A stretch of DNA of 64,000 nucleotides from Flagellimonas onchidii (GCF_004804315.1 NZ_SRXX01000009.1:122184-186183); one strand, 5' to 3'; shown: positions 27,362-37,091, numbered from the stretch's first letter. Program-made: numbers and translations. The notes: generated from the sequence alone by a model not told the origin.

Positions 27362-30079
27362 ATGCTATATAAATACTGTTTGCTTTTTGTTCTTTGTCTT
27401 TCCTCTTGCCATTTATTTGGACAAGGGCAAACCGCCAATTGGTATTTTGGAAACAGAGCTGGCATACAATTCAATAACGACGGTACTGTAACCGCATTGA
27501 ACAATGGCCGGATTGACACTTTTGAAGGTTGTGCCTCCATTTCTGATGCTCAAGGCAATCTAATAATGTACACAGATGGCATTCGGGTTTTTGACCGAAG
27601 TCATACGGTTATGCAAAATGGAACCGGTTTATATGGCGATCCTTCCAGTACGCAATCGGCCATAATTGTAGAAAATCCTGATGACCCAAACATCCTGTAT
27701 ATTTTCACTGTGGATACCACAACTTTTGAAGGCGACCCAGATCGCGGATTGAATTATTCCACGGTTGACCTTTCTCTTAATAATGGCAACGGAGCTGTGA
27801 TAGAAAAAAATGTCAACCTTCTCGGAGATTGCTCGGAAAAGATATCCGCCGTTGTCAAAGATTGTTTTGACAAATCCATTTGGGTTGTCACATTGGGAAG
27901 AAATAATAATGGAGATGGGCCTTTTGACACCTATCACGCTTTTGAAGTGACATCAACTGGGGTAAATACAACATCTGTCAAAAGTACTTTCCCAAACTTA
28001 CAGGTTGTGGATCCTAGGGGCTATCTGAAATTCTCAGCAGATGGCAGTACTTTGGCCAGTGCCAATTCTGCTTTTGGGCTTTATTTGTATGACTTTGATG
28101 TGAATTCCGGTATTTTGTCCAACCAACGGCAACTTTCGGTGTCAGCACCCAACAAATTTCCTTATGGCATTGAATTTTCGCCCAATCAGAGGTTTTTGTA
28201 CGCCCACACCTCAAATAATGCACCAGCCAATGATCTGGAAGGGCACTCATCATCACTTTTGCAATATGATTTAACAGCTTCGAATGTTTCTGCCTCTGAA
28301 ATTGAAATCGACCGAAGAGCTATTTATCGCGGCGCCTTACAACTAGGTCAGAATGGTAAAATATACCGGACTATAGCGGAAAATTATCTTAATGGAACCC
28401 CATACCTAGGGGTCATCGAAAGTCCAAATGAATTAGGCAACGCTGCTGACTATGTCCATAATGCAATCTCTCTTGGTGGACGAAATGCCACTCAAGGACT
28501 CCCGCCGTTCATCCAATCTTTTTTTGACAGAGTAGACATTGTCAAAAATGCAGATGGCTCCACAGGAACCTCCTTAACCGTTTGCGAAGGGGACGACTTT
28601 ACTTTGGAAACCGAAAATATTCCGAATGCTACATATAATTGGGAAAAAGATGGTAATCCCATAAGCAACTCGTCCAATACGCTTACCATAAGCTCTGCAG
28701 GTGCCTCAGAGGCTGGGCGTTATAGTCTGGAGGTAATTTTAGCTGACCCAGGAGAATGTCCTATAATTGGTGAGGCCTTCGTATCGATAAATCCTTTGCC
28801 GCAAGCGCAACCGCTTACATTGATACAATGCGACGCTTCAACCACCAATTCAACCGACGGAATCGCACCTTTCAATCTTGAAGAAGCTATAGTAAATACA
28901 GACTTTACTTATTCATTTTATGAATCCTTAACCAATTTAAACACGGAAAAACCGATAATCAATCCTATTGGTTTCACTAACACAAATCCCTTTAACCAAA
29001 CCATCTATTATAAAATTGTTGACGACAACGGATGTGAAGATTTCGCAGCGCTGGAATTACAGGTAAGGTCAGTAATTTTCAATCCATCGGATGAAAAAAA
29101 CTATTATGTATGTGATGAAAATCCGGAAGACTTGTTATTGGAAGGGATTTTTGACCTTAAGGCAATAATAAATCAAGATTATCCAAATTCGGACGTGGCA
29201 CTTTATACTTCTTTGGAGGATGCCTCTCTTGAGCAACAACCCATTGACGGCAACTATAGAACGGAATCCACAAAAATATATGCGCGAATAGAAAATTCAA
29301 ACGCATGCGAGGAAATTGACGTTATCAATCTTATTGTGAACCCTACTCCTTCTTTCAAATTTGACAATGAAGTTTCTTGGTGTACCGATGGCCCTCCTAT
29401 CTTCTTGGAAGCTCCTGCAGGTTTTGATCTATATTATTGGTACAAAAATGAGGGAGGAACTCGGCAAAGGATTAGCTCACATCGTATTTCCGAAGTTTCC
29501 TCGATAGGTAATTACACGCTCGAAGCTGGTTATCGATATGTAACCAATGAAGGTACTTTTGACTGTATGAGTGAAGTTGATTTTGTGGTCAGTCCCTCTA
29601 ATAAAGCAATCATACAAGATATAAGCGTTGAAGATATTACCGACGATAACAGAGTAGAAATATCAGTATCTGGAGATGGTGATTATGAATATGCCTTGGC
29701 AGATGAGTCAAATTATCAAGATTCCCCCATATTTGAAAATGTAACCCCGGGTTTTATTACGGTATTCGTAAGAGATAAAAATGGATGTGGAGTATCGTCA
29801 GAACTCATCTCGGTAATTGGTTATCCCAAATTCTTTACCCCGAACGGTGACAATATCAACGATACATGGCAAATAATTGGTATTGACGAACAGTTTCAGG
29901 CCGAAAGCACTATTTCAATTTATAATAGATTTGGTAGGTTAATGGCCCAAATAAGCCCTAAAACTGGAGGGTGGAATGGCACTTTCAACAATACTATTCT
30001 TCCTGCCGATGACTATTGGTTTAAAATGTTCTTGGAAGACGGACGAATTTTTAAAGGGCATTTCGCGCTAAAGCGATAA
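27362..30079 (+). CDS. Secreted type IX (type B sorting) protein with beta-propeller and Ig-like domains
   Basis: A 905-residue exported protein. A signal peptide (cleavage near GQGQ, residue 20) is followed by repeats with the WYFGNRAGIQF pattern, consistent with a beta-propeller of about 370 residues. An Ig-like domain follows (SLTVCEGDDFTLETE, then TYNWEKDGNPI), then disulphide-bearing domains. The C-terminal 85 residues are the gliding-motility CTERM (type B sorting) domain: PKFFTPNGDNINDTW, then IYNRFGRL and GHFALKR. Type IX secretion would export it to the cell surface. The next gene is a shorter cargo of the same class. Specific role unknown. Confidence 0.88.
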   Translation: MLYKYCLLFVLCLSSCHLFGQGQTANWYFGNRAGIQFNNDGTVTALNNGRIDTFEGCASISDAQGNLIMYTDGIRVFDRSHTVMQNGTGLYGDPSSTQSAIIVENPDDPNILYIFTVDTTTFEGDPDRGLNYSTVDLSLNNGNGAVIEKNVNLLGDCSEKISAVVKDCFDKSIWVVTLGRNNNGDGPFDTYHAFEVTSTGVNTTSVKSTFPNLQVVDPRGYLKFSADGSTLASANSAFGLYLYDFDVNSGILSNQRQLSVSAPNKFPYGIEFSPNQRFLYAHTSNNAPANDLEGHSSSLLQYDLTASNVSASEIEIDRRAIYRGALQLGQNGKIYRTIAENYLNGTPYLGVIESPNELGNAADYVHNAISLGGRNATQGLPPFIQSFFDRVDIVKNADGSTGTSLTVCEGDDFTLETENIPNATYNWEKDGNPISNSSNTLTISSAGASEAGRYSLEVILADPGECPIIGEAFVSINPLPQAQPLTLIQCDASTTNSTDGIAPFNLEEAIVNTDFTYSFYESLTNLNTEKPIINPIGFTNTNPFNQTIYYKIVDDNGCEDFAALELQVRSVIFNPSDEKNYYVCDENPEDLLLEGIFDLKAIINQDYPNSDVALYTSLEDASLEQQPIDGNYRTESTKIYARIENSNACEEIDVINLIVNPTPSFKFDNEVSWCTDGPPIFLEAPAGFDLYYWYKNEGGTRQRISSHRISEVSSIGNYTLEAGYRYVTNEGTFDCMSEVDFVVSPSNKAIIQDISVEDITDDNRVEISVSGDGDYEYALADESNYQDSPIFENVTPGFITVFVRDKNGCGVSSELISVIGYPKFFTPNGDNINDTWQIIGIDEQFQAESTISIYNRFGRLMAQISPKTGGWNGTFNNTILPADDYWFKMFLEDGRIFKGHFALKR

Positions 30080-30121
30080 TCCATTAAAAATAACTAACTT
30101 ACAATGTTTGATTTTAGTCAA

Positions 30122-31858
30122 ATGTTAAAAAAATTGCTCTTCATAACCGCTCTTTTTGTTTCGGTTGCAGGTAAGGCACAAGAATGTCCTAATTTGTTAA
30201 GTCCGTTGGACGGAGCTACGGGAGTACCTGTCAACACCGTTATTTCATGGGAATCCGTTCCCGGAGTACCGGCATATCGTATTCGACTGGGTACCACTCC
30301 TGGGGGTAGTGAAATTTTGCAGCGCTCTGTTGGTAATGCTACCTCATATACGGCTCCCTTGGGGCTTCCAGAAAACACCACGATATATGTAACCATAATC
30401 TTGGACTTTTTATTCGACTCTACAGAGGATATCATTTGCATAGGTCAATCTTTTACTACTGAAGATGTGACCACTCCCCCAAATTGTACAACGGTAACTA
30501 GTCCGACAAATGGCGAAACCGACGTTAGCGTATTTTCAAATATTATCTGGGACTACGCTCCAAATGCCACAGGATATTCCATTAGGCTTGGCACCAACCC
30601 GGGAGGAGGTGATTTACTGCCCCTCACATCCGTTGGAAACGTACTTTCTTACAACCCTTCTGGTCAGTTCCCTCCCAATACGCTTATTTATGTTTCTGTT
30701 TTTCCAGAAAATGAAAACGGAATGGCCTCTGGTTGTCAAGAAACCTCATTTACCACAGGAGATGTGGCTAGTATTCCTAGCTGCACCAACATGATTTCGC
30801 CGTTGGATGGTGCTACCAATGTTCCGCTCACCCCTCTTTTGGAATGGTCACCAGTTTCAGGTGCAACAGGATATAGGGTCACCATCGGTTCAACACCAGA
30901 TTCAGCAGATATTCTAGACAATGCATCATTCGTGACAAATTCAACTTTAATTCTGGAGTTTGAATCAAATCGCACATTTTTCATACGAATTACCCCTTTT
31001 AATTCTGCTGGTGAAGCGATTGGCTGTGGGCAAGAAAGCTTTTCAACTTTACTGGGCTGCGGGCCATATCTCGATATTGATTCCGGTGAATTTGTATCCC
31101 TAAATCCAGAAATCAATTTTCCCGACAAGTTATCTTTATGCTCAAATGAACTTCCCCATACAATCACTTCGGAGGACAGTGCAGACGGCTTTAGATGGTA
31201 CCAAATTGACCCATTTGGTAACGAGACCTTGCTCTCGGAGACCAACGAGGTGGCCTTATCAGAAAATGGGACGTACAGATACGAAGCCTACACCAATATT
31301 TCCCAATCAGGACAAACCATTGAATGTTCAACCACCAAGGAATTCTCGGTTGTTTCATCTGAAATCGCAACGATTGACAACCTCAGTATGCGAGAATCTG
31401 GATTAACCATGGAAATAACCGTGAATGTTTCAGGAAATGGGGATTATGAATATGCAGTGGATAATATTGACGGACCATATCAGGATAACAATACATTTGG
31501 CAATCTTGAAGCAGGAAACCATACTTTTTATGTTAGGGATAAAAATGGTTGCGGTATCGCCACGGAGACTTTTTCCTTGGATTTAACCGCAGAAGGATTC
31601 CCCAAATTTTTTACCCCAAATGGAGATAGCATAAATGATTTTTGGCAATTTATACAACCTAGAGACTCGGACTTGGTAGTATTTCAATCGATTCGAATTT
31701 TTAATCGGTATGGCATGTTGTTAAAAGAAATCTCGCAAAGTTCATTGGGCTGGGATGGCAATTTTGCAGGCCGCCCCCTTCCTTCGGGCGAATATTGGTT
31801 CAAGGCTGTGGACAGTATGAACCGAGAAATAAAGGGTCACTTTGCCCTTAAAAGATAA
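30122..31858 (+). CDS. Secreted type IX (type B sorting) protein with three fibronectin-like repeats
   Basis: A 578-residue exported protein. Signal peptide MLKKLLFITALFVSVAGKAQ. Three tandem domains of about 100 residues begin SPLDGATGVPVNTVISW, SPTNGETDVSVFSNIIW and SPLDGATNVPLTPLLEW, each followed by Y-x-IRLGT or equivalent: an Ig/fibronectin-like repeat. A cysteine-rich domain and the type B sorting domain (PKFFTPNGDSINDFW to GHFALKR) follow. ATG 30122 starts the signal peptide; an ATG 18 bases upstream is less likely. Probably transcribed with the previous gene (24-base gap). Confidence 0.87.
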   Translation: MLKKLLFITALFVSVAGKAQECPNLLSPLDGATGVPVNTVISWESVPGVPAYRIRLGTTPGGSEILQRSVGNATSYTAPLGLPENTTIYVTIILDFLFDSTEDIICIGQSFTTEDVTTPPNCTTVTSPTNGETDVSVFSNIIWDYAPNATGYSIRLGTNPGGGDLLPLTSVGNVLSYNPSGQFPPNTLIYVSVFPENENGMASGCQETSFTTGDVASIPSCTNMISPLDGATNVPLTPLLEWSPVSGATGYRVTIGSTPDSADILDNASFVTNSTLILEFESNRTFFIRITPFNSAGEAIGCGQESFSTLLGCGPYLDIDSGEFVSLNPEINFPDKLSLCSNELPHTITSEDSADGFRWYQIDPFGNETLLSETNEVALSENGTYRYEAYTNISQSGQTIECSTTKEFSVVSSEIATIDNLSMRESGLTMEITVNVSGNGDYEYAVDNIDGPYQDNNTFGNLEAGNHTFYVRDKNGCGIATETFSLDLTAEGFPKFFTPNGDSINDFWQFIQPRDSDLVVFQSIRIFNRYGMLLKEISQSSLGWDGNFAGRPLPSGEYWFKAVDSMNREIKGHFALKR

Positions 31859-31906
31859 TACAGGTATTTACTTCATTTTAGTACTTCCCTTTAGTATTTT
31901 TATCAC

Positions 31907-33895
31907 ATGAAGTTTCAAGTAGTTTCAGATTTTAACCCCACTGGGGACCAACCCCAGGCCATTTCTGAATTGGTTAATGGAATCAATGAAAGTGAGCCAC
32001 ATCAAACCCTTTTAGGAGTCACTGGTTCGGGTAAAACGTTCACCGTTGCCAATGTTGTGGAGAGGGTTCAAAGGCCGACCTTGGTTTTGGCACACAACAA
32101 AACTTTGGCAGCACAGTTGTATTCTGAGTTCAAGCAGTTTTTTCCGAACAATGCAATTGAATACTTTGTATCGTATTATGACTACTACCAACCTGAAGCC
32201 TATATCCCCACTAGCGGATTATATATTGAAAAAGACCTTTCAATCAACGAGGATATAGAAAAACTGCGTTTAAGTGCCACTTCTTCTTTACTTTCTGGAA
32301 GAAGGGATGTATTGGTCGTAGCTTCCGTTTCTTGCCTTTATGGTATTGGAAATCCTATTGAATTCCAAAAAAATGTAATATCTATCCAAAGGGATCAGGT
32401 TATATCCAGAACGAAATTCCTGAAACAATTGGTGCAAAGTCTATATTCCCGTACTACTGCTGATTTTAGAAATGGAAACTTTAGGGTAAAGGGAGACGTG
32501 GTCGATGTCTTTCCAGGGTATGCTGACCATGCATTCAGGGTACATTTTTTCGGGGACGAAATAGAGGAAATAGAAGCACTTGATCCCTTCAACAATAAAG
32601 TAATCGAGGTGTATGATGCATTGAACATTTACCCTGCGAACATGTTTGTCACTTCCCCGGATATTCTTCAAAATGCAATTCATCAAATTCAAGACGATTT
32701 AGTGAAGCAAATAGACTATTTCAAAGAAATCGGCAGACCATTGGAAGCCAAACGGTTGGAAGAAAGAACGAATTTTGATTTGGAAATGATCCGCGAACTG
32801 GGGTACTGTTCAGGAATTGAGAATTACTCCCGTTATTTGGATGGGCGTGAACCAGGCACTCGACCCTTTTGTCTTTTGGATTATTTTCCGGATGATTATT
32901 TGATGGTCATTGATGAGAGTCACGTTACCATTCCACAAGTGCATGCCATGTATGGGGGAGACCGGTCTAGAAAAGAGAATCTCGTAGACTACGGATTCCG
33001 ACTTCCAGCCGCCATGGACAACAGGCCATTGAAGTTTGAGGAGTTTGAAGCCCTCCAGAACCAAGTGCTATATGTTAGTGCTACTCCCGCAGATTACGAA
33101 CTTCAGTTAAGTCAAGGTGTTTATGTAGAACAGGTGATTCGACCTACCGGACTGTTGGACCCAATAATCGAAGTCCGCCCAAGTATGAACCAAATTGACG
33201 ATTTGGTTGAGGAAATTCAACAGCGGGTTGAACTGGATGAACGAACCTTGGTCACTACTTTGACCAAACGTATGGCCGAGGAATTGACAAAATATCTTTC
33301 TAGGATCAATGTGCGTTGCAGATACATTCACAGTGACGTGGATACCCTGGAACGCGTTGAAATTATGCAAGATTTACGAAAAGGACTTTTTGATGTTTTG
33401 ATAGGAGTCAACTTACTCCGGGAAGGTCTTGATTTACCCGAAGTATCATTGGTGGCCATTTTAGATGCCGATAAAGAAGGTTTTTTAAGAAGCAACCGTT
33501 CTCTCACACAAACAGTGGGAAGGGCAGCTCGAAACCTAAATGGAAAGGCGATAATGTATGCTGATACCATCACGGAAAGTATGCAAAAAACTATTGATGA
33601 AACTAACTACCGAAGGGAAAAACAAATAAATTATAACAAGGAAAACAATATTGTTCCAAAGGCATTGAACAAGAATCTTGACAACGCACTAGCCAAGAAT
33701 TCTGTATCTACCTACCATTTTCAAAAGGAAGAGCTAAGGGCAGCAGAACCCGATTTGGAATATCTTACCCAAGATCAAAAAGAAAAATTGATTCGTGAAA
33801 AGCGAAAAGCAATGGAAAAAGCAGCCAAAGAGCTTGATTTTATGGAAGCTGCCAAACTTCGGGACGAAATAAAAATGCTACAAGAGCAGGAATAA
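31907..33895 (+). CDS. uvrB: Excinuclease ABC subunit B
   Basis: The damage-verifying helicase of nucleotide excision repair. Motifs in order: Walker A GVTGSGKTFT, the beta-hairpin region SYYDYYQPEAYIP, Walker B-type MVIDESHVTIPQ, SATPADYE, the helicase segments GVNLLREGLDLPEV and QTVGRAARNLNG, and the UvrC-binding UVR coiled coil at the end (KAAKELDFMEAAKLRDEI). 662 residues is normal. A strong hairpin terminator follows 2 bases after the stop. Confidence 0.98.
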   Translation: MKFQVVSDFNPTGDQPQAISELVNGINESEPHQTLLGVTGSGKTFTVANVVERVQRPTLVLAHNKTLAAQLYSEFKQFFPNNAIEYFVSYYDYYQPEAYIPTSGLYIEKDLSINEDIEKLRLSATSSLLSGRRDVLVVASVSCLYGIGNPIEFQKNVISIQRDQVISRTKFLKQLVQSLYSRTTADFRNGNFRVKGDVVDVFPGYADHAFRVHFFGDEIEEIEALDPFNNKVIEVYDALNIYPANMFVTSPDILQNAIHQIQDDLVKQIDYFKEIGRPLEAKRLEERTNFDLEMIRELGYCSGIENYSRYLDGREPGTRPFCLLDYFPDDYLMVIDESHVTIPQVHAMYGGDRSRKENLVDYGFRLPAAMDNRPLKFEEFEALQNQVLYVSATPADYELQLSQGVYVEQVIRPTGLLDPIIEVRPSMNQIDDLVEEIQQRVELDERTLVTTLTKRMAEELTKYLSRINVRCRYIHSDVDTLERVEIMQDLRKGLFDVLIGVNLLREGLDLPEVSLVAILDADKEGFLRSNRSLTQTVGRAARNLNGKAIMYADTITESMQKTIDETNYRREKQINYNKENNIVPKALNKNLDNALAKNSVSTYHFQKEELRAAEPDLEYLTQDQKEKLIREKRKAMEKAAKELDFMEAAKLRDEIKMLQEQE

Positions 33896-33897
33896 AA

Positions 33898-33921
33898 AAA
33901 GCCCCGCTAATGCGGGGCTTT
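33898..33921. terminator. Hairpin terminator after uvrB
   Basis: GCCCCGC-TAAT-GCGGGGC with flanking AAA and TTT is a perfect 7-bp G+C stem with a 4-base loop, extended by A-T pairs, directly after the uvrB stop. The A-rich and T-rich flanks mean it could work on both strands, ending the minus-strand hsp20 transcript as well. Confidence 0.88.
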
Positions 33922-33989
33922 CCTCAACTAACCAACTAAACCAACCATCATGAAAACACCCGAGCGGGTGCTCTTACAATTCGTTGTAC

Positions 33990-34415
33990 CTACCCAATCG
34001 TAATTAAACGCTTGGGCTCAGGTAAAGCTTCCTCTTTTTTGGGAAGACTGACCTTTAAAATTCCATCTTCATATTTTGCATCGATTTTAGACCCATCGAC
34101 GGTTTCGGGCAGGGTAAATGCTCTTTTAAAAGATGCATATGTAAACTCTTTTCGGGTGTAATTCTCCTTGGTTTCTTTGTTTTCGGATTTAGCTTCGCTG
34201 GAAATGGTAAGAATATCATTTTCCACTTCTACCTTAAAATCCTCTTTCGTCCCACCTGGCACGGCCAATTCAAGCTCAAAACCATCGGTATTATCCTTAA
34301 TATTGACAGCGGGAATAGAAGTAGAGGAATGATTAATCCCTCCAAACCAATCAGGACTTAGAAAGTCATCCATTAAGGATGGGAAAAACAAATTATTTCT
34401 TTTTACTAGACTCAT
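33990..34415 (-). CDS. Small heat-shock protein, Hsp20/alpha-crystallin family
   Basis: An ATP-independent holdase chaperone of 141 residues. The alpha-crystallin domain spans about residues 35-140, with PAVNIKDNTDGFELELAVPG, DILTISSE, YASFKRAFTLPETVDG and the terminal AKYEDGILKVSLPKKE. ATG 34415 (MSLVKRNN) is preferred to ATG 34424. The upstream region has two palindromes and a sigma-54-like promoter. The family is certain; client range is not. Confidence 0.95.
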   Translation of the reverse strand: MSLVKRNNLFFPSLMDDFLSPDWFGGINHSSTSIPAVNIKDNTDGFELELAVPGGTKEDFKVEVENDILTISSEAKSENKETKENYTRKEFTYASFKRAFTLPETVDGSKIDAKYEDGILKVSLPKKEEALPEPKRLITIG

Positions 34416-34459
34416 CGTAATCAAATTTTGTATTAAACATGTAAATCACGATGATATAG

Positions 34460-34474
34460 TCAAAGGCTGTACCA
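34460..34474 (-). promoter_or_regulatory. Candidate sigma-54 promoter of the hsp20 gene
   Basis: On the minus strand TGGTAC-AGCCT-TTGA matches the -24/-12 pattern TGGCACNNNNNTTGC in the GG position and spacing, with T for C at one site and TTGA for TTGC. It would give a leader of about 35 bases before ATG 34415. No good TAnnTTTG box was seen in the gap. This is inference from pattern. Confidence 0.5.
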
Positions 34475-34485
34475 ATAGGTTTTTT

Positions 34486-34532
34486 ATGTCATTTTGACAT
34501 TTTATTAACAAAAATTACTGTCAAAATGACAT
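34486..34532. promoter_or_regulatory. Paired palindromic boxes TGTCAnnnTGACA upstream of hsp20
   Basis: TGTCATTTTGACA (within 34486-34500) and TGTCAAAATGACA (within 34519-34532) are two matching palindromes whose centres are about 32-33 bases apart. They are placed upstream of the sigma-54-like promoter, as expected of activator (enhancer-binding protein) sites. The second box abuts the stop of the TerB-like gene. Confidence 0.6.
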
Positions 34533-34933
34533 TAATTATAGTGTGCTTTGAAGATATTAATCAGCACACGAGCCGGAACAACCTTATTGGGGTACTTATG
34601 CATTACCTCCAACACCTGACCTATAGCTGACGGAGGAAGCCCCATTGCCAAACCTATGTTGTAGAGCGTATTGATTTCCTTTTTGTGCTGCTCTTGGTCA
34701 ATGTTCATCAATAGTAAAAGCCTGTGAAATTGAACTATACGCTCACCTTGTGATTTAAGAGTAACTTTGGGAGATTTCTGTTTTAAAAGGCTTTCAAAAG
34801 TTTTTTTATCAACTCCTAGATTAGTAGCAACCCCGAGTAAAAACTCATATTCGGAATCCTTCAAGGTGTGATCAACCCTTGCAAAAGCTATCATTTCGGA
34901 AAGAATACTTAATTTTTCCTCGAAAGTTCCCAT
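34532..34933 (-). CDS. TerB-like (tellurite-resistance family) helical protein
   Basis: A 133-residue all-helical protein. KLSILSEMIAFARVDHTLKDSEYEFLLGVA and IVQFHRLLLLMNIDQEQHKKEINTLY fit the TerB-like fold, whose paired acidic residues bind a metal. No other ter genes are nearby, so a tellurite role is not implied. The gene sits between a hypothetical protein and hsp20. Confidence 0.65.
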   Translation of the reverse strand: MGTFEEKLSILSEMIAFARVDHTLKDSEYEFLLGVATNLGVDKKTFESLLKQKSPKVTLKSQGERIVQFHRLLLLMNIDQEQHKKEINTLYNIGLAMGLPPSAIGQVLEVMHKYPNKVVPARVLINIFKAHYN

Positions 34934-34992
34934 ATTGTATTGTAGCTGATTCTTAATAAGATAACTCTAAAACCTTTGGTTTTAGTGTATAA

Positions 34993-35018
34993 AAAACCCT
35001 GAAACATTTCAGGGTTTT
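34993..35018. terminator. Hairpin terminator between the TerB-like gene and the 111-aa gene
   Basis: AAAACCCTGAAA-CA-TTTCAGGGTTTT is a perfect 12-bp inverted repeat with a very small loop. It lies downstream of the minus-strand gene at 35049-35384 and would end its transcript, and has T runs on both strands. Confidence 0.75.
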
Positions 35019-35048
35019 ATCCAATACCTCCAAAAAGAGGTTTTGTAT

Positions 35049-35384
35049 TTAAGATTTAAATCTAACAGGAAGCTTATAAATTTTACCTTCCCTAACCGGA
35101 TTCATTTCCACCTTTTGATAGTTCAATCTACTTTTTAAATAATCTTCTAAAGCAGTATCTTCTGTATCAACGGAAAGCACAACTAATTCACCTTCTTTGT
35201 TCAAAGTAAAACGAATTTGGGCAGTTGTTTCATTTGATTTCAAAGCAATCGGGTTCTTTTTCAGTATCTCATAAATTTGAACCGAAAGACTTTTATGGGG
35301 ATTAATTGCATCTGTGTCATTTGGGTAAGTTTTTGCACCAAATAACAGTAAAGCCAATACGGAAATCAACATTGTTTTTTTCAT
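35049..35384 (-). CDS. Exported 111-aa protein with a TonB-C-like domain
   Basis: A small exported protein: signal peptide MKKTMLISVLALLLFGAKT, then a domain including TTAQIRFTLNKEGELVVLSVDTED and LKSRLNYQKVE, which resembles the energy-transfer fold of TonB C-termini or similar small domains. No membrane anchor or TonB helix is present, so it cannot itself be TonB. Function is not known. It has its own promoter and downstream terminator, so it is monocistronic. Confidence 0.65.
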   Translation of the reverse strand: MKKTMLISVLALLLFGAKTYPNDTDAINPHKSLSVQIYEILKKNPIALKSNETTAQIRFTLNKEGELVVLSVDTEDTALEDYLKSRLNYQKVEMNPVREGKIYKLPVRFKS

Positions 35385-35471
35385 GATAATCTCTTTTTTT
35401 GATGTTTAATAAGATTTGTGTGTTAAAGCATGCGGTATTGTAGATAAGAACGTTTCTTTATAAAGACAGCA

Positions 35472-35503
35472 CAAACTTAGTATCAATCTTACCATGGATA
35501 CAA
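35472..35503 (-). promoter_or_regulatory. Bacteroidota-type promoter of the 111-aa gene
   Basis: On the minus strand TTG (35503-35501), 21 bases, then TAAGTTTG (35479-35472) fits the -33 TTG / -7 TAnnTTTG pattern. The leader would be about 80 bases. Confidence 0.5.
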
Positions 35504-35695
35504 GCGTTGAATTCACATTTAACCAACGGTTAAACTAGCTAACCCTAAGCTAATATTTTGATTTTTCAGGATGTAAATCCATTCGATGACAATCCTATCT
35601 TGAGAAGCTTCCCTTCTTTGGAAGATAATCAGCAAAACCATGAAAAATTGCCAAATTAAAAATGTAAGAAAATTGTATCACCAAAAAAGAAAAAA

Positions 35696-35718
35696 GGCAA
35701 CGTTAAATAAACGTTGCC
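35696..35718 (-). terminator. Hairpin terminator of sucC
   Basis: GGCAACGTT-AAATA-AACGTTGCC is a perfect 9-bp stem with T-rich flank on the minus strand, 28 bases beyond the sucC stop. Confidence 0.85.
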
Positions 35719-35745
35719 CTTTCATATTTCTTTAAGAAGTATTTT

Positions 35746-36939
35746 TTATCCCAATACTTCTTTCACTTTATCTGCAGCTTCCTGGAATTGAACAGCCGAG
35801 TGTACCGCCAATCCTGAATTATCGATAATTTCTTTGGCCAATTCGGCATTTGTCCCCTGCAACCTAACGATAATAGGAACTTGAATAGCATCTCCCATAT
35901 TCTTATAGGCGTCAACAACACCTTGTGCCACACGATCACAACGTACAATTCCACCAAAAATATTGATAAGGATAGCCTTAACATTTGGATCTTTCAATAT
36001 AATTCTAAAAGCTTCTTCTACTCGCTTTGCGTCAGCCGTACCCCCAACGTCAAGGAAGTTCGCAGGTTCACCACCAGCCATTTTAATCAAATCCATAGTA
36101 GCCATAGCCAAACCAGCACCATTTACCATGCATCCCACGTTGCCATCCAAATCAACATAGTTAAGACCTACTTCTCGAGCTTCAACTTCAATAGGGTTTT
36201 CTTCCCGAAGGTCACGCATTTCAGCATAGGGTTTTCTTCTATATAATGCGTTATCATCAATGGAAACCTTGGCATCAACAGCCATTATTTTATCATCAGA
36301 TGTTTTTAGAACAGGGTTTATCTCGAACAAACTTGCATCGCTTTCTTCATAAGCCCTATAAAGTGCCGATACAAACTTCACCATTTCCTTAAAAGATGCA
36401 CCGGACAAACCTAGATTAAAGGCAATCCTTCTTGCTTGAAACGGCAATAACCCTGTAGCTGGGTCAATCTCTTCAGTAAAAATCAAGTGAGGTGTTTTTT
36501 CGGCCACCTCTTCAATATCCATTCCACCTTCAGTGGAATACATTACCATATTGCGCCCAGTCGCCCTGTTCAACAATACAGACATATAAAATTCATTGGT
36601 CTCACTATCACCAGGATAATAAACATCTTCCGCAATAAGCACTTGATGTACTTTTTTACCTTCAGCAGAAGTTTGCGGGGTAATCAGGTTCATTCCGATG
36701 ATTTGACCAGACAGTTCCTCCACTTCTTTCAGGTTTTTGGCCAACTTTACACCACCACCTTTACCTCGTCCTCCGGCATGCACCTGAGCTTTGATTACGT
36801 GCCACCCCGTTCCAGTTTCCTGAGTAAGTTGTTTGGCGGCGTCCACAGCTTCTTTTGCATTGCGGGCAACAATACCTCGTTGAATTCTAACTCCAAAGCT
36901 GGCTAAAATTTCCTTTCCTTGATATTCGTGAAGATTCAT
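35746..36939 (-). CDS. sucC: Succinyl-CoA synthetase beta subunit
   Basis: The ATP-grasp subunit of succinate-CoA ligase in the TCA cycle. Seen are MNLHEYQGKEILASFGV, IKAQVHAGGRGKGGGVKLA, LFEINPVLKTSDDKIMAVDAKV (nucleotide/metal site) and GCMVNGAGLAMATMD with NFLDVGGTA in the C-terminal CoA-ligase domain. The alpha subunit sucD is not adjacent, which is common in this group. A possible -7 box TATTTTTG lies at 36972-36965. Confidence 0.97.
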   Translation of the reverse strand: MNLHEYQGKEILASFGVRIQRGIVARNAKEAVDAAKQLTQETGTGWHVIKAQVHAGGRGKGGGVKLAKNLKEVEELSGQIIGMNLITPQTSAEGKKVHQVLIAEDVYYPGDSETNEFYMSVLLNRATGRNMVMYSTEGGMDIEEVAEKTPHLIFTEEIDPATGLLPFQARRIAFNLGLSGASFKEMVKFVSALYRAYEESDASLFEINPVLKTSDDKIMAVDAKVSIDDNALYRRKPYAEMRDLREENPIEVEAREVGLNYVDLDGNVGCMVNGAGLAMATMDLIKMAGGEPANFLDVGGTADAKRVEEAFRIILKDPNVKAILINIFGGIVRCDRVAQGVVDAYKNMGDAIQVPIIVRLQGTNAELAKEIIDNSGLAVHSAVQFQEAADKVKEVLG

Positions 36940-37091
36940 TTGTGAATTAACTTTTTATTGGGGACAAAAATAGAAAACGACTTTGACAAATTGAGTATGA
37001 AAAAGGAATAATTGGGTTTGGGGCACGGGAAAAACAAGTACAACTTCAAAACGGCCCACGGACTGCTTATTACCATCTGCTGATAAAAGGA

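Larger units (their letters stand above)
35385..35745. other. Intergenic region between sucC and the 111-aa gene
   Basis: No gene is evident in these 361 bases. It holds a promoter at 35472-35503, a perfect palindrome TTAACC-AAC-GGTTAA at 35519-35533 that could be an operator, and the sucC terminator at 35696-35718. Confidence 0.6.

Noticed and set aside
36487..36906. 139-codon frame antisense to sucC
   Set aside because: Entirely within sucC, and its composition follows the codon shadow of the real gene.
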